Part shown: positions 23,902 to 32,103 of the stretch, piece by piece | Layout of the letters: the number at the start of each line of letters is the position of its first letter | Numbering within the stretch: the first letter of the stretch is position 1 | From: Anaerolineae bacterium | GTDB taxonomy: Bacteria; Chloroflexota; Anaerolineae; Aggregatilineales; Phototrophicaceae | Length of the DNA: 33,365 bases | NCBI GenBank assembly: GCA_014879665.1 | Contig: JACSRP010000160.1 | Coordinates: forward strand, 1-33,365 | Direction: 5' to 3' | Translations under genes and position numbers: made by a program | Notes under the pieces: model-generated | What the model saw: the letters and a program-made list of their open reading frames with translations, nothing else | What the model was told of the DNA's origin: nothing | The model's database searches: none

Positions 23902-25620
23902 TCAAACTGGTGTCTCTGACGGCGCATAGACGTCTGACGCAGACGGCTCTACTCCCGTTTCCACGATAACAGGTTCCGGGGTGGGGTGGGAACTTCCGGG
24001 GGGGGCAGGCTGATCGCCGGATACGCGCCCCGGTAGGCGGCCTGCCGGGAAAACACTGACTAAAGCCAGCGCGCCTAGCACAAGGAATGAGATCTTCAAT
24101 GCGCGCAAACGAGCTGACTCGTTGATGCGTGTGGCCTCTTCAGCCTCAGCCTGTGAAGCGATGGTCTGCGCCATCACTTCATCCAGACGTTCATTGCTGA
24201 CGAAATCAATGTTGTTTAGATTCAGTTGATTCATGACGGCAGGGCGGATCACCGGGTTATCCAGCAGGTAGCCGTTCACGATCACTGCCAGCACTCCGGC
24301 GGCCATTGCCCCGGCAACTGCGGTGCCGACTGCGGTAGACAGGTTGTTGACGGTGCCACGGAGCGCGCCGACATCTCCGGCCAGCGCTTTGGGGGATGCG
24401 GCCACCAGCACCGTGAACATCAGGGTGAGCAGCGCGCCTTCGCCCAACCCGGTGATGATCAGCCCGGTAATGACCAGCGGCGTCCCCCAATCGTTCTGTA
24501 TGGCAAAGGCGAGAAAGACAAAGCCGAACATGACTACGATGAAGCCCAAACGCCCGATCATGCGCGGGGTGAAGCGGTCAAAGAAGCGGACGATGGACAT
24601 GGCAGAGATGACAATTGCCAGAGAGTAAGGGATGATAGCCACTGAGGTTTGAAAGCTGGAGCGCCCCTGAACGATCTGGATATAGAGGGGGATTAGGAAG
24701 TTGACCGCCGGCCCCAATGCGCCGATGATCAGCATACAGAAGGTGGCGGCGCGCTCTTCGGCGGAATCCAGCACTCGTAAATCGAGCAGCGGGCTTTTGC
24801 CCTGTTCTTTTCGCAAATGTGACCACGAGAAAAAGGCCTGCCCCAATACCACGCCGAGGATGATCATCAGCGGCGCCAGCGACATGCCTAGCAGGCTGAA
24901 GGGGGCATTTGGCCCGGCAACGATCAGCCCCCACGAATTCAGATTGTCAAAGCCGATGCTGATGAGCGAAATTGCCAAGGCGGCCAATACTGCGCCGGTC
25001 AGGTCAATTTTAGTACCCTGCTGCCCCGGCACATACTTCAGGCGAAAACTTAAGATAAAGACGACGATAGAGATAATGACGATTAAGCCGAAACCGTAGC
25101 GCCAGCCGATAGTGCTGGCAAGGATGCCGACGATCAAAAAGGCCAGCACGAAAGCCCCTGCCGCCGAGGCCTGTTGAAAACCCAACGCCTGCGACAACTG
25201 CTTTCCTTCGTAATGCGCCGCGATCATGACCACCAGCGCCGGCACGAGCAGCGCCGCCGCGATACCGGCGATCACCTGCGCTTCGATCATCATATTCACG
25301 CCGGTGCTAAGCGCCATCATGCCCATCGAAGCGCCGTGCAGCGCCACGCCGATCTGGAACATCAGCCGCGAGCCAAAACGCTTGCCGAGCTTCGCGCCAA
25401 GCATGACCAGCCCGGCGACCGCCAGCGAATACACCACCAGCGCCGTACCTACGCTGGAAGGCGAGGTCTGAAATTCCTCAACAATGCCGCCCATGGAAAC
25501 TGGCAGCGCGCTGACATTGAAGCCCATCTGAATTTGCGCCAGCGCGATGATCAGCATCGGAAACCACGATGCCCGCGTGGCTGCGGGAGGATTGGCGATA
25601 GAAGCAGTCTGTGCTGCCAT
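23902..25620 (-). CDS. MFS transporter, DHA2-like (14 TM)
   Basis: An inner-membrane major facilitator of 572 residues with about 14 hydrophobic segments. The order and length fit the drug:H+ antiporter-2 type (EmrB/QacA-like). The first helices read MLIIALAQIQMGFNVSALPV, loop 2-3 has GAKLGKRFGSRLMF (motif A-like), and GFQQASAAGAFVLAF is the motif C-like region. A long C-terminal hydrophilic tail is rich in Pro and Glu. First gene of the minus-strand block with M20, pepA and abgT, so the cargo may be a peptide or amino-acid derivative; that is inference. GAAGGG supports the start. Confidence 0.9.
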   Translation of the reverse strand: MAAQTASIANPPAATRASWFPMLIIALAQIQMGFNVSALPVSMGGIVEEFQTSPSSVGTALVVYSLAVAGLVMLGAKLGKRFGSRLMFQIGVALHGASMGMMALSTGVNMMIEAQVIAGIAAALLVPALVVMIAAHYEGKQLSQALGFQQASAAGAFVLAFLIVGILASTIGWRYGFGLIVIISIVVFILSFRLKYVPGQQGTKIDLTGAVLAALAISLISIGFDNLNSWGLIVAGPNAPFSLLGMSLAPLMIILGVVLGQAFFSWSHLRKEQGKSPLLDLRVLDSAEERAATFCMLIIGALGPAVNFLIPLYIQIVQGRSSFQTSVAIIPYSLAIVISAMSIVRFFDRFTPRMIGRLGFIVVMFGFVFLAFAIQNDWGTPLVITGLIITGLGEGALLTLMFTVLVAASPKALAGDVGALRGTVNNLSTAVGTAVAGAMAAGVLAVIVNGYLLDNPVIRPAVMNQLNLNNIDFVSNERLDEVMAQTIASQAEAEEATRINESARLRALKISFLVLGALALVSVFPAGRLPGRVSGDQPAPPGSSHPTPEPVIVETGVEPSASDVYAPSETPV

Positions 25621-25684
25621 AAATGAAACCCTTCACTAGCTGGAAACCAGAGCGCGGCGCACAGTGCGGCGCGTAACGGGGAAA

Positions 25685-25713
25685 ATTATATCTAATTTGT
25701 GAAGGAATGTATT
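25685..25713 (-). promoter_or_regulatory. Promoter-like sequence of the MFS-M20-pepA-abgT block
   Basis: A perfect TATAAT on the minus strand with AATACA 17 bases upstream (weak -35). Transcription would start near 25678, giving a leader of about 57 bases before the MFS gene. Confidence 0.5.
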
Positions 25714-25939
25714 AACGCCTGATGAATGCCGCTGGATGCTTCGTCATCAATGAACCTATGCCAGGGTAAAGCTTTGTGCGGGGAATACATATGTGCCGCG
25801 CAATCTGCTCGTCATTTTTTCGGCTGCATTGTCTGTATATCGTAACAACCACGCAGAAAGTGGACTGCGGCAGTCGCCCTGAAAATTTCTATTGGGGTGG
25901 GGGGTCATTATATCTCTTGAGCATACATGAGCAGATTTG

Positions 25940-25975
25940 ATTTCACCGCAAGTGTAAAAAGTGAAATGGTGAAAT
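25940..25975 (+). promoter_or_regulatory. Operator-like repeat upstream of the WD40 gene
   Basis: ATTTCACC and GGTGAAAT form an 8-bp inverted repeat 20 bases apart, and GTGAAAT is also directly repeated (25961 and 25969). A TATAAA box follows at 25995. A transcription factor site is possible. The rest of the 414-base divergent gap (25621-26034) holds only the promoter of the MFS block and no convincing gene. Confidence 0.3.
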
Positions 25976-26034
25976 AATGTCTGTGAACAGCACCTATAAA
26001 ATCGGCTTAATCGCGCTTTATGGAGATACTGGCT

Positions 26035-28134
26035 ATGCGTGAGGATAAAGAACAAATTCGGGATCGACTGTTGGATTATCACTGGCTGCGCGCCAGATTA
26101 GAAGAAACCGACGTGCGCGTATTGATCGCTGAGTACGCGCCGCTGGCGCAGGACGATGCCGCAATCAAACTGCTGCATTCGGCCTTGAGGATGAGCGAGT
26201 ATGTGCTGGCACAGGATAAACGAGCGTTAGCGCAGCAGCTCTACGAAAGGTTATGGGTACACGATACGCTGCCTGAAATTGCGGCGTTGAGGGAGGCTGC
26301 CAAAGCGGACTCTAGGATCATTCCCGAATATCAGCCCGTGCTTGAACAGGCTGGCAGCGCCCTGCTGCAAACCCTTGCCGGGCATCAATCAGGCGTTCAA
26401 TGGTGCGCCTACAGCCCTGACGGCTTGAGAGTCGTCAGCGCAGCAGCGGATAAGACGTTGAAGATCTGGGAAGTGGCAACCGGCATCGAACAAATGACCC
26501 TTACGGGGCATGAGCGCGAGGCTGCGGGCTGTGCATGGAGTCCAGACGGGCAGCAAATTGTTAGCATTTCAGAAGATGGCTCGCTGAGGACGTGGGATGC
26601 AGGGACTGGCGAGGGTCGCCTGCAGCGATCAGGATATGTGGGCGGGCGGTGCTGTGCTTACAGCCCTGACGGCAAGCGGTTGGTGATTTCATTCGGCAGA
26701 CAGATTGCAGTGATTGAGGTGGATACTGGCAAGCCTGATTGGACGAAGATAGGCCATCCAGCGCCCGATGGATCCAATTACTATATCAATGGGTGCGCCT
26801 ACAGCCCTGATGGTCAAACGGTGATGAGCGTGGCAGATGATGGCATGGTGAAGCTGTGGGACGCGGGGACTGGCGGCGAACGGCTGTCGTTTATGGCACA
26901 TGCGGGGGCGAGCGTGTGGGCATGCGCCTACAGCCCCGATGGCAAAACGATGATCACGGGGGGGACGGATCATCAATTGAAGCTGTGGGACGCGGCCAGC
27001 GGAAAAGAACGCCTGACAATGACGGGGCATACCCACTATGTCCGTACCTGCGCCTACAGTTCGGACGGCAAGCGCCTGATCAGCGGCTCTTTTGATCACA
27101 CCCTGAGAGTATGGGATATTGAGACGGGCGGGGAACTCCGTGTTTTGAAGGGGCATACCGCATCCGTAATCTCGTGCGCCTTTAGCCCTGACGGTAAAAC
27201 AGCGGTGAGCGCTTCAGCAGACAGGACGTTGAAATTCTGGGAGCTAGCGTCGGGGGATTCGCCTTTACAGGTGAGTGCCAAGCATGAAAGGGGGGTGAAT
27301 AAGTGCGCCTATACTGCTGACGGCATAAGCCTTGCCAGCAGCGCCTTTGATGGGACGGTGCGGGTGTGGGACGCAAAGACCGGCATGCAGCGCCTGAGGC
27401 TACCAGCGGGATATAATTATTATGAGACGGTGTGCGCCTTCAGCCCTGATGGTAAGACGGTGGTGAGTGTGGCCTTTGGCGGAACCTTACAGATATGGGA
27501 TGCGGAGACGGGCGAGGTGCGCTTGACCCTAGAACACATGGGAGGATGGAAAACACTCGCCTACAGCCCTGATGGTAAACGGTTTGTCACGGGCGGGCCG
27601 TATAATCAGGCATTTCGTGTGTGGGATGCGGTGACCGGACTGTTACTTTCGACCATGACGATAGAACACCGGGGGGATATGAACGCGACGGCTTACCGCC
27701 CTGATGGCAAAATGTTCGTGAGCGCGTTGGGGAACTTATTGAAGACGTGGGATGTTGAGACGGGCGAGGAATGTTTGACACTGGCAGGGCATGACATCCC
27801 GGTATTGGCGCTCGCCTACAGCCCCGACGGCAAAATACTGGTGAGCGCATCGTCGGACACAACGTTGAAGTTGTGGGATGCTGAAACCGGCGCTGAGCGC
27901 CTCACGCTGACGGGCCATACAAGACCGGTGCGGGATTGTGCCTACAGCCGTGACGGCAAAATGATCTTGAGCGTGAGTGAAGATTCAACCCTGAAATTAT
28001 GGGATGCGGCTACAGGCGCATGTCTTGGGACGTTTTATGCGGAAGGCATGTTGACGGCTTGTGCGTGGGGCGCTGATGGGCAGATTGCAGTGGGTGATAA
28101 TGTGGGGAAGGTGTCATTTTTGCGGGTGAGTTAA
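26035..28134 (+). CDS. Fourteen-repeat WD40 protein with STAND-type linker but no NTPase
   Basis: A soluble protein of 699 residues. The N-terminal 110 residues are helical (WLRARLEETDVRVLIAEYAP, ALAQQLYERLW, EIAALREAAK) and resemble the linker that joins the NB-ARC/NACHT ATPase to WD40 propellers in bacterial STAND signalling proteins. About fourteen WD40 units follow, most with CAYSPDGK and WDxxTG, for example LKLWDAATG. That is enough for two seven-bladed propellers. No P-loop, effector or membrane segment is present, and an in-frame stop lies just upstream (26008), so the NTPase has not been missed within this frame. The start is the ATG with GGAG about 9 bases upstream; an earlier in-frame ATG is less likely. 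It may be a stand-alone sensor half acting in trans, or a decayed STAND gene. Confidence 0.92.
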   Translation: MREDKEQIRDRLLDYHWLRARLEETDVRVLIAEYAPLAQDDAAIKLLHSALRMSEYVLAQDKRALAQQLYERLWVHDTLPEIAALREAAKADSRIIPEYQPVLEQAGSALLQTLAGHQSGVQWCAYSPDGLRVVSAAADKTLKIWEVATGIEQMTLTGHEREAAGCAWSPDGQQIVSISEDGSLRTWDAGTGEGRLQRSGYVGGRCCAYSPDGKRLVISFGRQIAVIEVDTGKPDWTKIGHPAPDGSNYYINGCAYSPDGQTVMSVADDGMVKLWDAGTGGERLSFMAHAGASVWACAYSPDGKTMITGGTDHQLKLWDAASGKERLTMTGHTHYVRTCAYSSDGKRLISGSFDHTLRVWDIETGGELRVLKGHTASVISCAFSPDGKTAVSASADRTLKFWELASGDSPLQVSAKHERGVNKCAYTADGISLASSAFDGTVRVWDAKTGMQRLRLPAGYNYYETVCAFSPDGKTVVSVAFGGTLQIWDAETGEVRLTLEHMGGWKTLAYSPDGKRFVTGGPYNQAFRVWDAVTGLLLSTMTIEHRGDMNATAYRPDGKMFVSALGNLLKTWDVETGEECLTLAGHDIPVLALAYSPDGKILVSASSDTTLKLWDAETGAERLTLTGHTRPVRDCAYSRDGKMILSVSEDSTLKLWDAATGACLGTFYAEGMLTACAWGADGQIAVGDNVGKVSFLRVS

Positions 28135-28166
28135 GGTATTTGTGGGTGAGGGCGCGGCGGGGTTAA

Positions 28167-28190
28167 GGGCGCAGCGTGCTGCGCCCCTAC
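28167..28190 (+). repeat. Palindromic intergenic repeat, copy 5
   Basis: Identical over 24 bases to copy 2 at 11369, with the same 9-bp stem and CTAC tail. It lies 33 bases after the WD40 stop and touches the stop codon of the decayed ABC permease on the other strand, marking one edge of the relic region. Confidence 0.8.
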
Positions 28191-28327
28191 TAGCCTTTTA
28201 AGCCGGTGAGGGTGATGCCCTCAATGATATAACGCTGGAAAAAAATGATGATGATCAGCAGCGGCACGATGGAAAGCGTCGCTCCGGTCATAATCAGATG
28301 CCAGTTGGCCCCATGCCAGTAAACCAG
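28190..28327 (-). pseudogene. C-terminal remnant of a sugar ABC-transporter permease (MalG/AraQ type)
   Basis: The minus strand encodes LVYWHGANWHLIMTGATLSI... ending FFQRYIIEGITLTGLKG and a TAG stop. This matches the end of carbohydrate ABC permeases of the MalG family, which close with a last membrane helix, a FFQRYxxxGxTxGxxKG tail and a preceding W-x-L-x-M-A/T-G turn. Only about 45 of some 280 residues remain; the frame has a TGA at 28358-28360 and no start. It joins, in another frame, the beginning of an amidohydrolase. This is a deletion relic, probably from the sugar locus now represented by the GH4 and PfkB genes. Confidence 0.8.
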
Positions 28328-28383
28328 GGGCGGCTGGTGGGAAAATGGCAGTGAAAATCAACCACTTCGATATTCTGATACAT
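28294..28383 (-). pseudogene. N-terminal remnant of an amidohydrolase
   Basis: A minus-strand ATG opens 29 codons encoding MYQNIEVVDFHCHFPTSRPW and a few more residues, then a stop. VDFHCHF is the typical first strand and metal-binding HxH of amidohydrolase-2 family enzymes, which begin this way. The rest of the gene is gone and the sequence runs into the ABC permease remnant. The gene would have been divergent from the GH4 gene, sharing the gap 28384-28564. Confidence 0.65.
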
Positions 28384-28564
28384 GACAACACTCATCAACT
28401 GGGAGTAAACAATAGCGCATTATATCGCTTCACGAGGGGGTTGCCCAAGCACTAGCACGGCGAAGAATAAGTCCACTTTTTAGATCTGGCGAGGACTATG
28501 CCCGCGTATTGACGGTATACTTAGGATAACTTTTCGACGGGATAGTATAGGATAGGATTGAGCT

Positions 28565-29935
28565 GTGAAGCTGGCAATTATTGGCGGCGGCAGTGTGCGG
28601 ACACCGCGCTTGATTCCAACGCTCGTTCAACGCGCCGAACGACTTGGCCTGCGTGAATTGTGGTTGATGGATATTCAGGCGGAAAAGCTGGATTTGATTG
28701 GCGGTATCTGCCAGACCATGGCGCAGCAGCTGAATGCGTCTTTTGACATTCGTTTCACGACGGATGCCCTTGAAGCCATTTCAGATGCGGATCACGTGAT
28801 TACATCGATCCGGCCAGCCTATGAAAGCGGGCGGGCGATTGATGAGCGAATCTGTTTTGAACACGGCGTGTTGGGGCAGGAAACTACCGGCGCGGCAGGC
28901 TTTGCCATGGCGATGCGCAGCGCCCCGGCCATTCTGGAATATGCCCGTCTGGTTGAAGCACACGGGAAGCCGGGCGCATGGGTCTTTAACTTCACCAATC
29001 CGGCGGGGCTGGTGGCGCAGGTGCTGCATGATGCCGGAATCCGGCGGATTGTGGGCATTTGCGACAGCGCCAACAAAGCACAGCATGCGGTTAGCCGCTA
29101 CATGAAGATTCCGATGAACCGCTTGCAACATGACGTGTATGGGTTGAACCATTTATCATGGACGCGCAGCGTGGTGGCCGATGCCGATCCCGATGGCAGC
29201 AACGGCGAAGAACTGCTGCAAGCGCTGCTGCATGACCCGGATTTTGTGCAAAAGACTCATATGCCGATGTTTGCGCCCGGCCTGCGCGAGTGGCAGGGGG
29301 CATTTATGAATGAATACCTGCACTATTACTATTACCGCGATGAAGTGTTTCAACTGCTGCGCGGCAAAAGCGAATCGCGCGGGGAAGAAGTGGCGCGGCT
29401 GACTGGCGAGATGCTGGATCAACTTCGGCAGACTTCGGTAGAAGAAGAACGCCTCGCCATTTATCGGCAGATGATGGAGCAGCGCAGCAAGTCTTATATG
29501 GCACATACGCGCGGGGGGGCTGACCGGGTGGATATGAAACCGGTGGGCGATGATATTGAGGGCTATGCGGCGGTTGCGCTGGGCTGCATTGAAGCTATCG
29601 CAACCGGCGCGGCGCATTATACGGGGCTAAATGTGCCGAATAACGGCATGATTGAGGGGATGGACAGCGAGGATATTGTCGAGATTGCCTGTTGGGTTGG
29701 TCAGGATGGTATTCGCCCGATCCATATTGGCGAAATACCGGATCATCAACTGCAGTTGATGCGGGATGTGAAGCTTTATGAACGGCTGGCCTCGCAAGCT
29801 ATTCTGCAAAAGTCACGGGCGCTGGCAGTACGGGCGCTGACAGTACACCCGCTGGTGGGATCGTACCCGCTGGCGGAAAAACTTGTGGATGCCTTCATTC
29901 AAACACACCGGGAGTGGGTTGGTCAGTGGCAGTAG
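28565..29935 (+). CDS. Glycoside hydrolase family 4 (6-phospho-glycosidase / alpha-galactosidase type)
   Basis: A cytosolic NAD+- and Mn2+-dependent glycosidase of 456 residues. GH4 enzymes work by a redox-elimination mechanism, oxidising C3 of the sugar. Visible are the Rossmann start MKLAIIGGGSVRTPRLI, GQETTGAAGF (104-113; GQETxGPGG in most relatives), NFTNPAG (142-148), GICDS with the metal ligand Cys166, and GLNHLSW with metal ligand His196. It is closest to the 6-phospho-beta-glucosidase-like branch, but relatives often act on unphosphorylated or unusual sugars, and no PTS gene is nearby. The start is a GTG with AGGA 7 bases upstream. The stop overlaps the sugar kinase start, so the two are one operon. 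Confidence 0.93.
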   Translation: MKLAIIGGGSVRTPRLIPTLVQRAERLGLRELWLMDIQAEKLDLIGGICQTMAQQLNASFDIRFTTDALEAISDADHVITSIRPAYESGRAIDERICFEHGVLGQETTGAAGFAMAMRSAPAILEYARLVEAHGKPGAWVFNFTNPAGLVAQVLHDAGIRRIVGICDSANKAQHAVSRYMKIPMNRLQHDVYGLNHLSWTRSVVADADPDGSNGEELLQALLHDPDFVQKTHMPMFAPGLREWQGAFMNEYLHYYYYRDEVFQLLRGKSESRGEEVARLTGEMLDQLRQTSVEEERLAIYRQMMEQRSKSYMAHTRGGADRVDMKPVGDDIEGYAAVALGCIEAIATGAAHYTGLNVPNNGMIEGMDSEDIVEIACWVGQDGIRPIHIGEIPDHQLQLMRDVKLYERLASQAILQKSRALAVRALTVHPLVGSYPLAEKLVDAFIQTHREWVGQWQ

Positions 29936-30849
29936 ACCGCTACGATATTCTGATACCGGGGCATTATTTCTGCGACATCATCTTTACCGGCATCCCCGGC
30001 TTTCCGGCGTTAGGCACGGAATTATTCACGAAAGACCTCAATGTTGTGCCGGGCGGGGTGATGAATACGGTGGTCGGGCTAACGCGCTTAGGCACTAAAG
30101 CTGCGTGGCTGAGCACATTAGGCAGCGACTTTTTTAGCCAGTTTGCCGCAGAACAAGCCCGCGCCGAAGGCATAGACCTTTCGCAGGTGGTGTTCACGGG
30201 GAAGCCGCTAAAACGGGTGACGGTTGCGATGTCTTATCCGGGGGATCGCGCCTTCCTGACGTATATAGATCCGCCGCCGGATTTGATTCCGCGATTGTAT
30301 GAGGCGCTGGAAAATACGCCGTTCAAGCATCTGCATTTTACCGGTTTGCAGATTGACGAGCGTATGCCTGATTTGATTCGCGCCTGCCACGCGAGAGGGA
30401 TCACCGTCTCGATGGACTGCCAGCATCGTGAGCAAACGCTGGCGGAACCGCTGGTGCAGGCCATCGTTGGCAGTCTTGATTTATTTATGCCGAACACTGC
30501 CGAAGCTCAACGCCTGACCGGGGCGGCGACGCTTGAAGCGGCTGCGGCTGTTCTGCGCGGGCTGGTACGGTATCTGGTGATTAAGGATGGGCAGAACGGC
30601 GCGTATGCGTGGGTGGGTGATGGCTCTTTTCATGCGCCGGTGATAGCCGTTGAGCCGGTGGACACAACCGGCGCGGGGGATATTTTTAATGCGGGATTCC
30701 TGACGGCGTGGCTGCAAGGTAGGCCGCCCGAAGAATGCCTGCGCTGGGGGAATATTACCGGGGGGCTTTCGCTGCGGGGATATGGCGGCTGTTCGGCTGC
30801 GCCTACGCTGGCGGAGCTGAACGGTTATTTGAGTGAGGGGAAGCGTTAA
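29926..30849 (+). CDS. PfkB-family sugar kinase
   Basis: A cytosolic ribokinase-like carbohydrate kinase of 307 residues. The N-terminal GG region is VVPGGVMNTVVGLTRLG. The C-terminal signature VEPVDTTGAGDIFNAGF contains the anion hole and catalytic Asp (DTTGAGD). The early insert DIIFTGIPGFPALGTE is typical of the PfkB sugar group. The start is taken as the GTG that overlaps the GH4 stop by 10 bases; a GTG four codons earlier is also in frame. Coupled to GH4, it probably phosphorylates the monosaccharide released, or a related sugar. Substrate is not readable. Confidence 0.92.
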   Translation: MAVDRYDILIPGHYFCDIIFTGIPGFPALGTELFTKDLNVVPGGVMNTVVGLTRLGTKAAWLSTLGSDFFSQFAAEQARAEGIDLSQVVFTGKPLKRVTVAMSYPGDRAFLTYIDPPPDLIPRLYEALENTPFKHLHFTGLQIDERMPDLIRACHARGITVSMDCQHREQTLAEPLVQAIVGSLDLFMPNTAEAQRLTGAATLEAAAAVLRGLVRYLVIKDGQNGAYAWVGDGSFHAPVIAVEPVDTTGAGDIFNAGFLTAWLQGRPPEECLRWGNITGGLSLRGYGGCSAAPTLAELNGYLSEGKR

Positions 30850-30909
30850 AAGTTAAAGGAAGCGCGTGAGGGGCGGGGGCAGCAAAAACCCGTGTGGCTA
30901 CCCGAAATC

Positions 30910-30933
30910 GGGCGCCCCATGGGGCGTCCCTAC
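30910..30933 (+). repeat. Palindromic intergenic repeat, copy 6
   Basis: GGGCGCCCC-AT-GGGGCGTCCC followed by TAC: a long stem with one bulge and the family's CCCTAC end. It lies between the convergent PfkB and adenosine deaminase genes and could terminate both. Confidence 0.7.
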
Positions 30934-30968
30934 GGCCCAGTTTCGCGTGGAATCTTCTCTTTTTAACG

Positions 30969-32006
30969 CTACAAATATTCCGCGCGGATCATTGTCATGC
31001 CGTCTAAAATGCGGTCTTCCAGCGCCGCGCGTTCGCTCGCAGAGAGCAGGGATACGCGGGCGGCATTCAGGATAAGCGCGTCTACTTGATCGGCATCCCA
31101 TCCGAAGGTTTCGGCACACTGGAGAAATTCATCGGTTAGCGTGGTGTTGAACATCGGCGGATCGTCGCTGTTGAGGGTGACCACCACGCCAGCATCAATT
31201 AGCGACTGGATGGCGTGTTCGGCCAGCGATGGAAATACCTTGAGCTTGAGATTGCTGGTCGGTGAAATTTCCAGCGGAATCTGCAATTCTGCCAATTCAC
31301 GTACCAGCGCCGGATCATGAACTGCCTGCACACCGTGCCCGATGCGCTGAGATCCTAATGCCAGCGCCCCGCGAATGCTGTCTGGCCCGCCGTGTTCCCC
31401 CGCATGCAGCACAATCGGCACGCCAGCTTCACGGGCGGCGGCGAAAGAGACGGCGTGTTTTTCGGGCGGATGGCCGACTTCATAGCCGCCTAATCCTAAG
31501 GCAACGACAGCATTTTCAGGATTTTGAAAGGCGTCAATCACCCATTCGGCGGTGACTATGCCTTTTTCGGGCGGCACTTCGCGGGCGATGTCGAAGATGT
31601 AGCGCATGGTCACGCCAAATTCGGCTTCTGCCCAACGCCGCGCACGATTCAAGGCGTTCAGCTGTTCACGAAACGGGATGCCTTTCTGGTGATAATGCGT
31701 GTAGGGCGTGTAGGTGATTTCGCTGTAGAGCACATTTTGTTCAGCCTGACGGCGCAGAAAATCTTTTGCCAGCTGTTCGATATCTTCGGCGGTTCGCAGG
31801 CAGTTGGAGATGGTGATGTAGATTTGCACGAAATGGGGCATATCTACAAAGGTGAACCAATCGCGGACGCCGCTCAAGGTGTTTGCTGGAAGCGGGACGT
31901 TATGTTTTTGTGCCAGCTCAAGCAGCGTTTCTGGCGGCATGGAACCTTCCAGATGCACATGCAGCTCGACTTTTGGCACATTGACGATGTAATCACGCAG
32001 GCTCAT
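30969..32006 (-). CDS. add: Adenosine deaminase
   Basis: A cytosolic zinc enzyme of 345 residues that converts adenosine to inosine for purine salvage. Metal and catalytic motifs of the family are complete: VELHVHLEG (His16, His18), HAGEHGGPDSI, QRIGHGVQA, LEISPTSNLKLKVF and LNSDDPPMF. Length is normal. The start ATG is preceded by AAAGGAGG, the strongest binding site in this part of the window. Adenine deaminases of the same fold are the alternative, but the HAGE and SNLxL context is usual for adenosine deaminase. No linked purine gene is visible; methionine synthase lies upstream on the same strand, 160 bases away. Confidence 0.95.
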   Translation of the reverse strand: MSLRDYIVNVPKVELHVHLEGSMPPETLLELAQKHNVPLPANTLSGVRDWFTFVDMPHFVQIYITISNCLRTAEDIEQLAKDFLRRQAEQNVLYSEITYTPYTHYHQKGIPFREQLNALNRARRWAEAEFGVTMRYIFDIAREVPPEKGIVTAEWVIDAFQNPENAVVALGLGGYEVGHPPEKHAVSFAAAREAGVPIVLHAGEHGGPDSIRGALALGSQRIGHGVQAVHDPALVRELAELQIPLEISPTSNLKLKVFPSLAEHAIQSLIDAGVVVTLNSDDPPMFNTTLTDEFLQCAETFGWDADQVDALILNAARVSLLSASERAALEDRILDGMTMIRAEYL

Positions 32007-32032
32007 TCGCCGCGCCTCCTTTGGTGGTTAAT

Positions 32033-32060
32033 GGGCGCATCCATTGACGCGCCCCTACAA
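32033..32060 (+). repeat. Palindromic intergenic repeat, copy 7
   Basis: GGGCGC, ten bases, GCGCCCCTACAA. The stem, spacer and tail follow the family. It lies just 5' of the adenosine deaminase start. Confidence 0.7.
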
Positions 32061-32103
32061 ACGCCTTTGACCCTATGGTTTTTGCGCTTCCGTAATAGAA
32101 AGC

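Noticed and set aside
25756..26082. 108-codon minus-strand frame in the MFS/WD40 gap
   Set aside because: It overlaps the start of the WD40 gene, is rich in Ser, His, Cys and Phe without domain pattern, and lacks a ribosome binding site.
26380..28134. Regularly spaced repeated DNA that could suggest a repeat array
   Set aside because: The period is about 126 bases and in frame; it encodes WD40 units, not CRISPR or satellite DNA.
28509..28548. TTGACG plus several TATA-like boxes as the GH4 promoter
   Set aside because: TTGACG has no -10 box at a usual distance; TATACT and TAGTAT are at the wrong spacing, so no promoter can be fixed.
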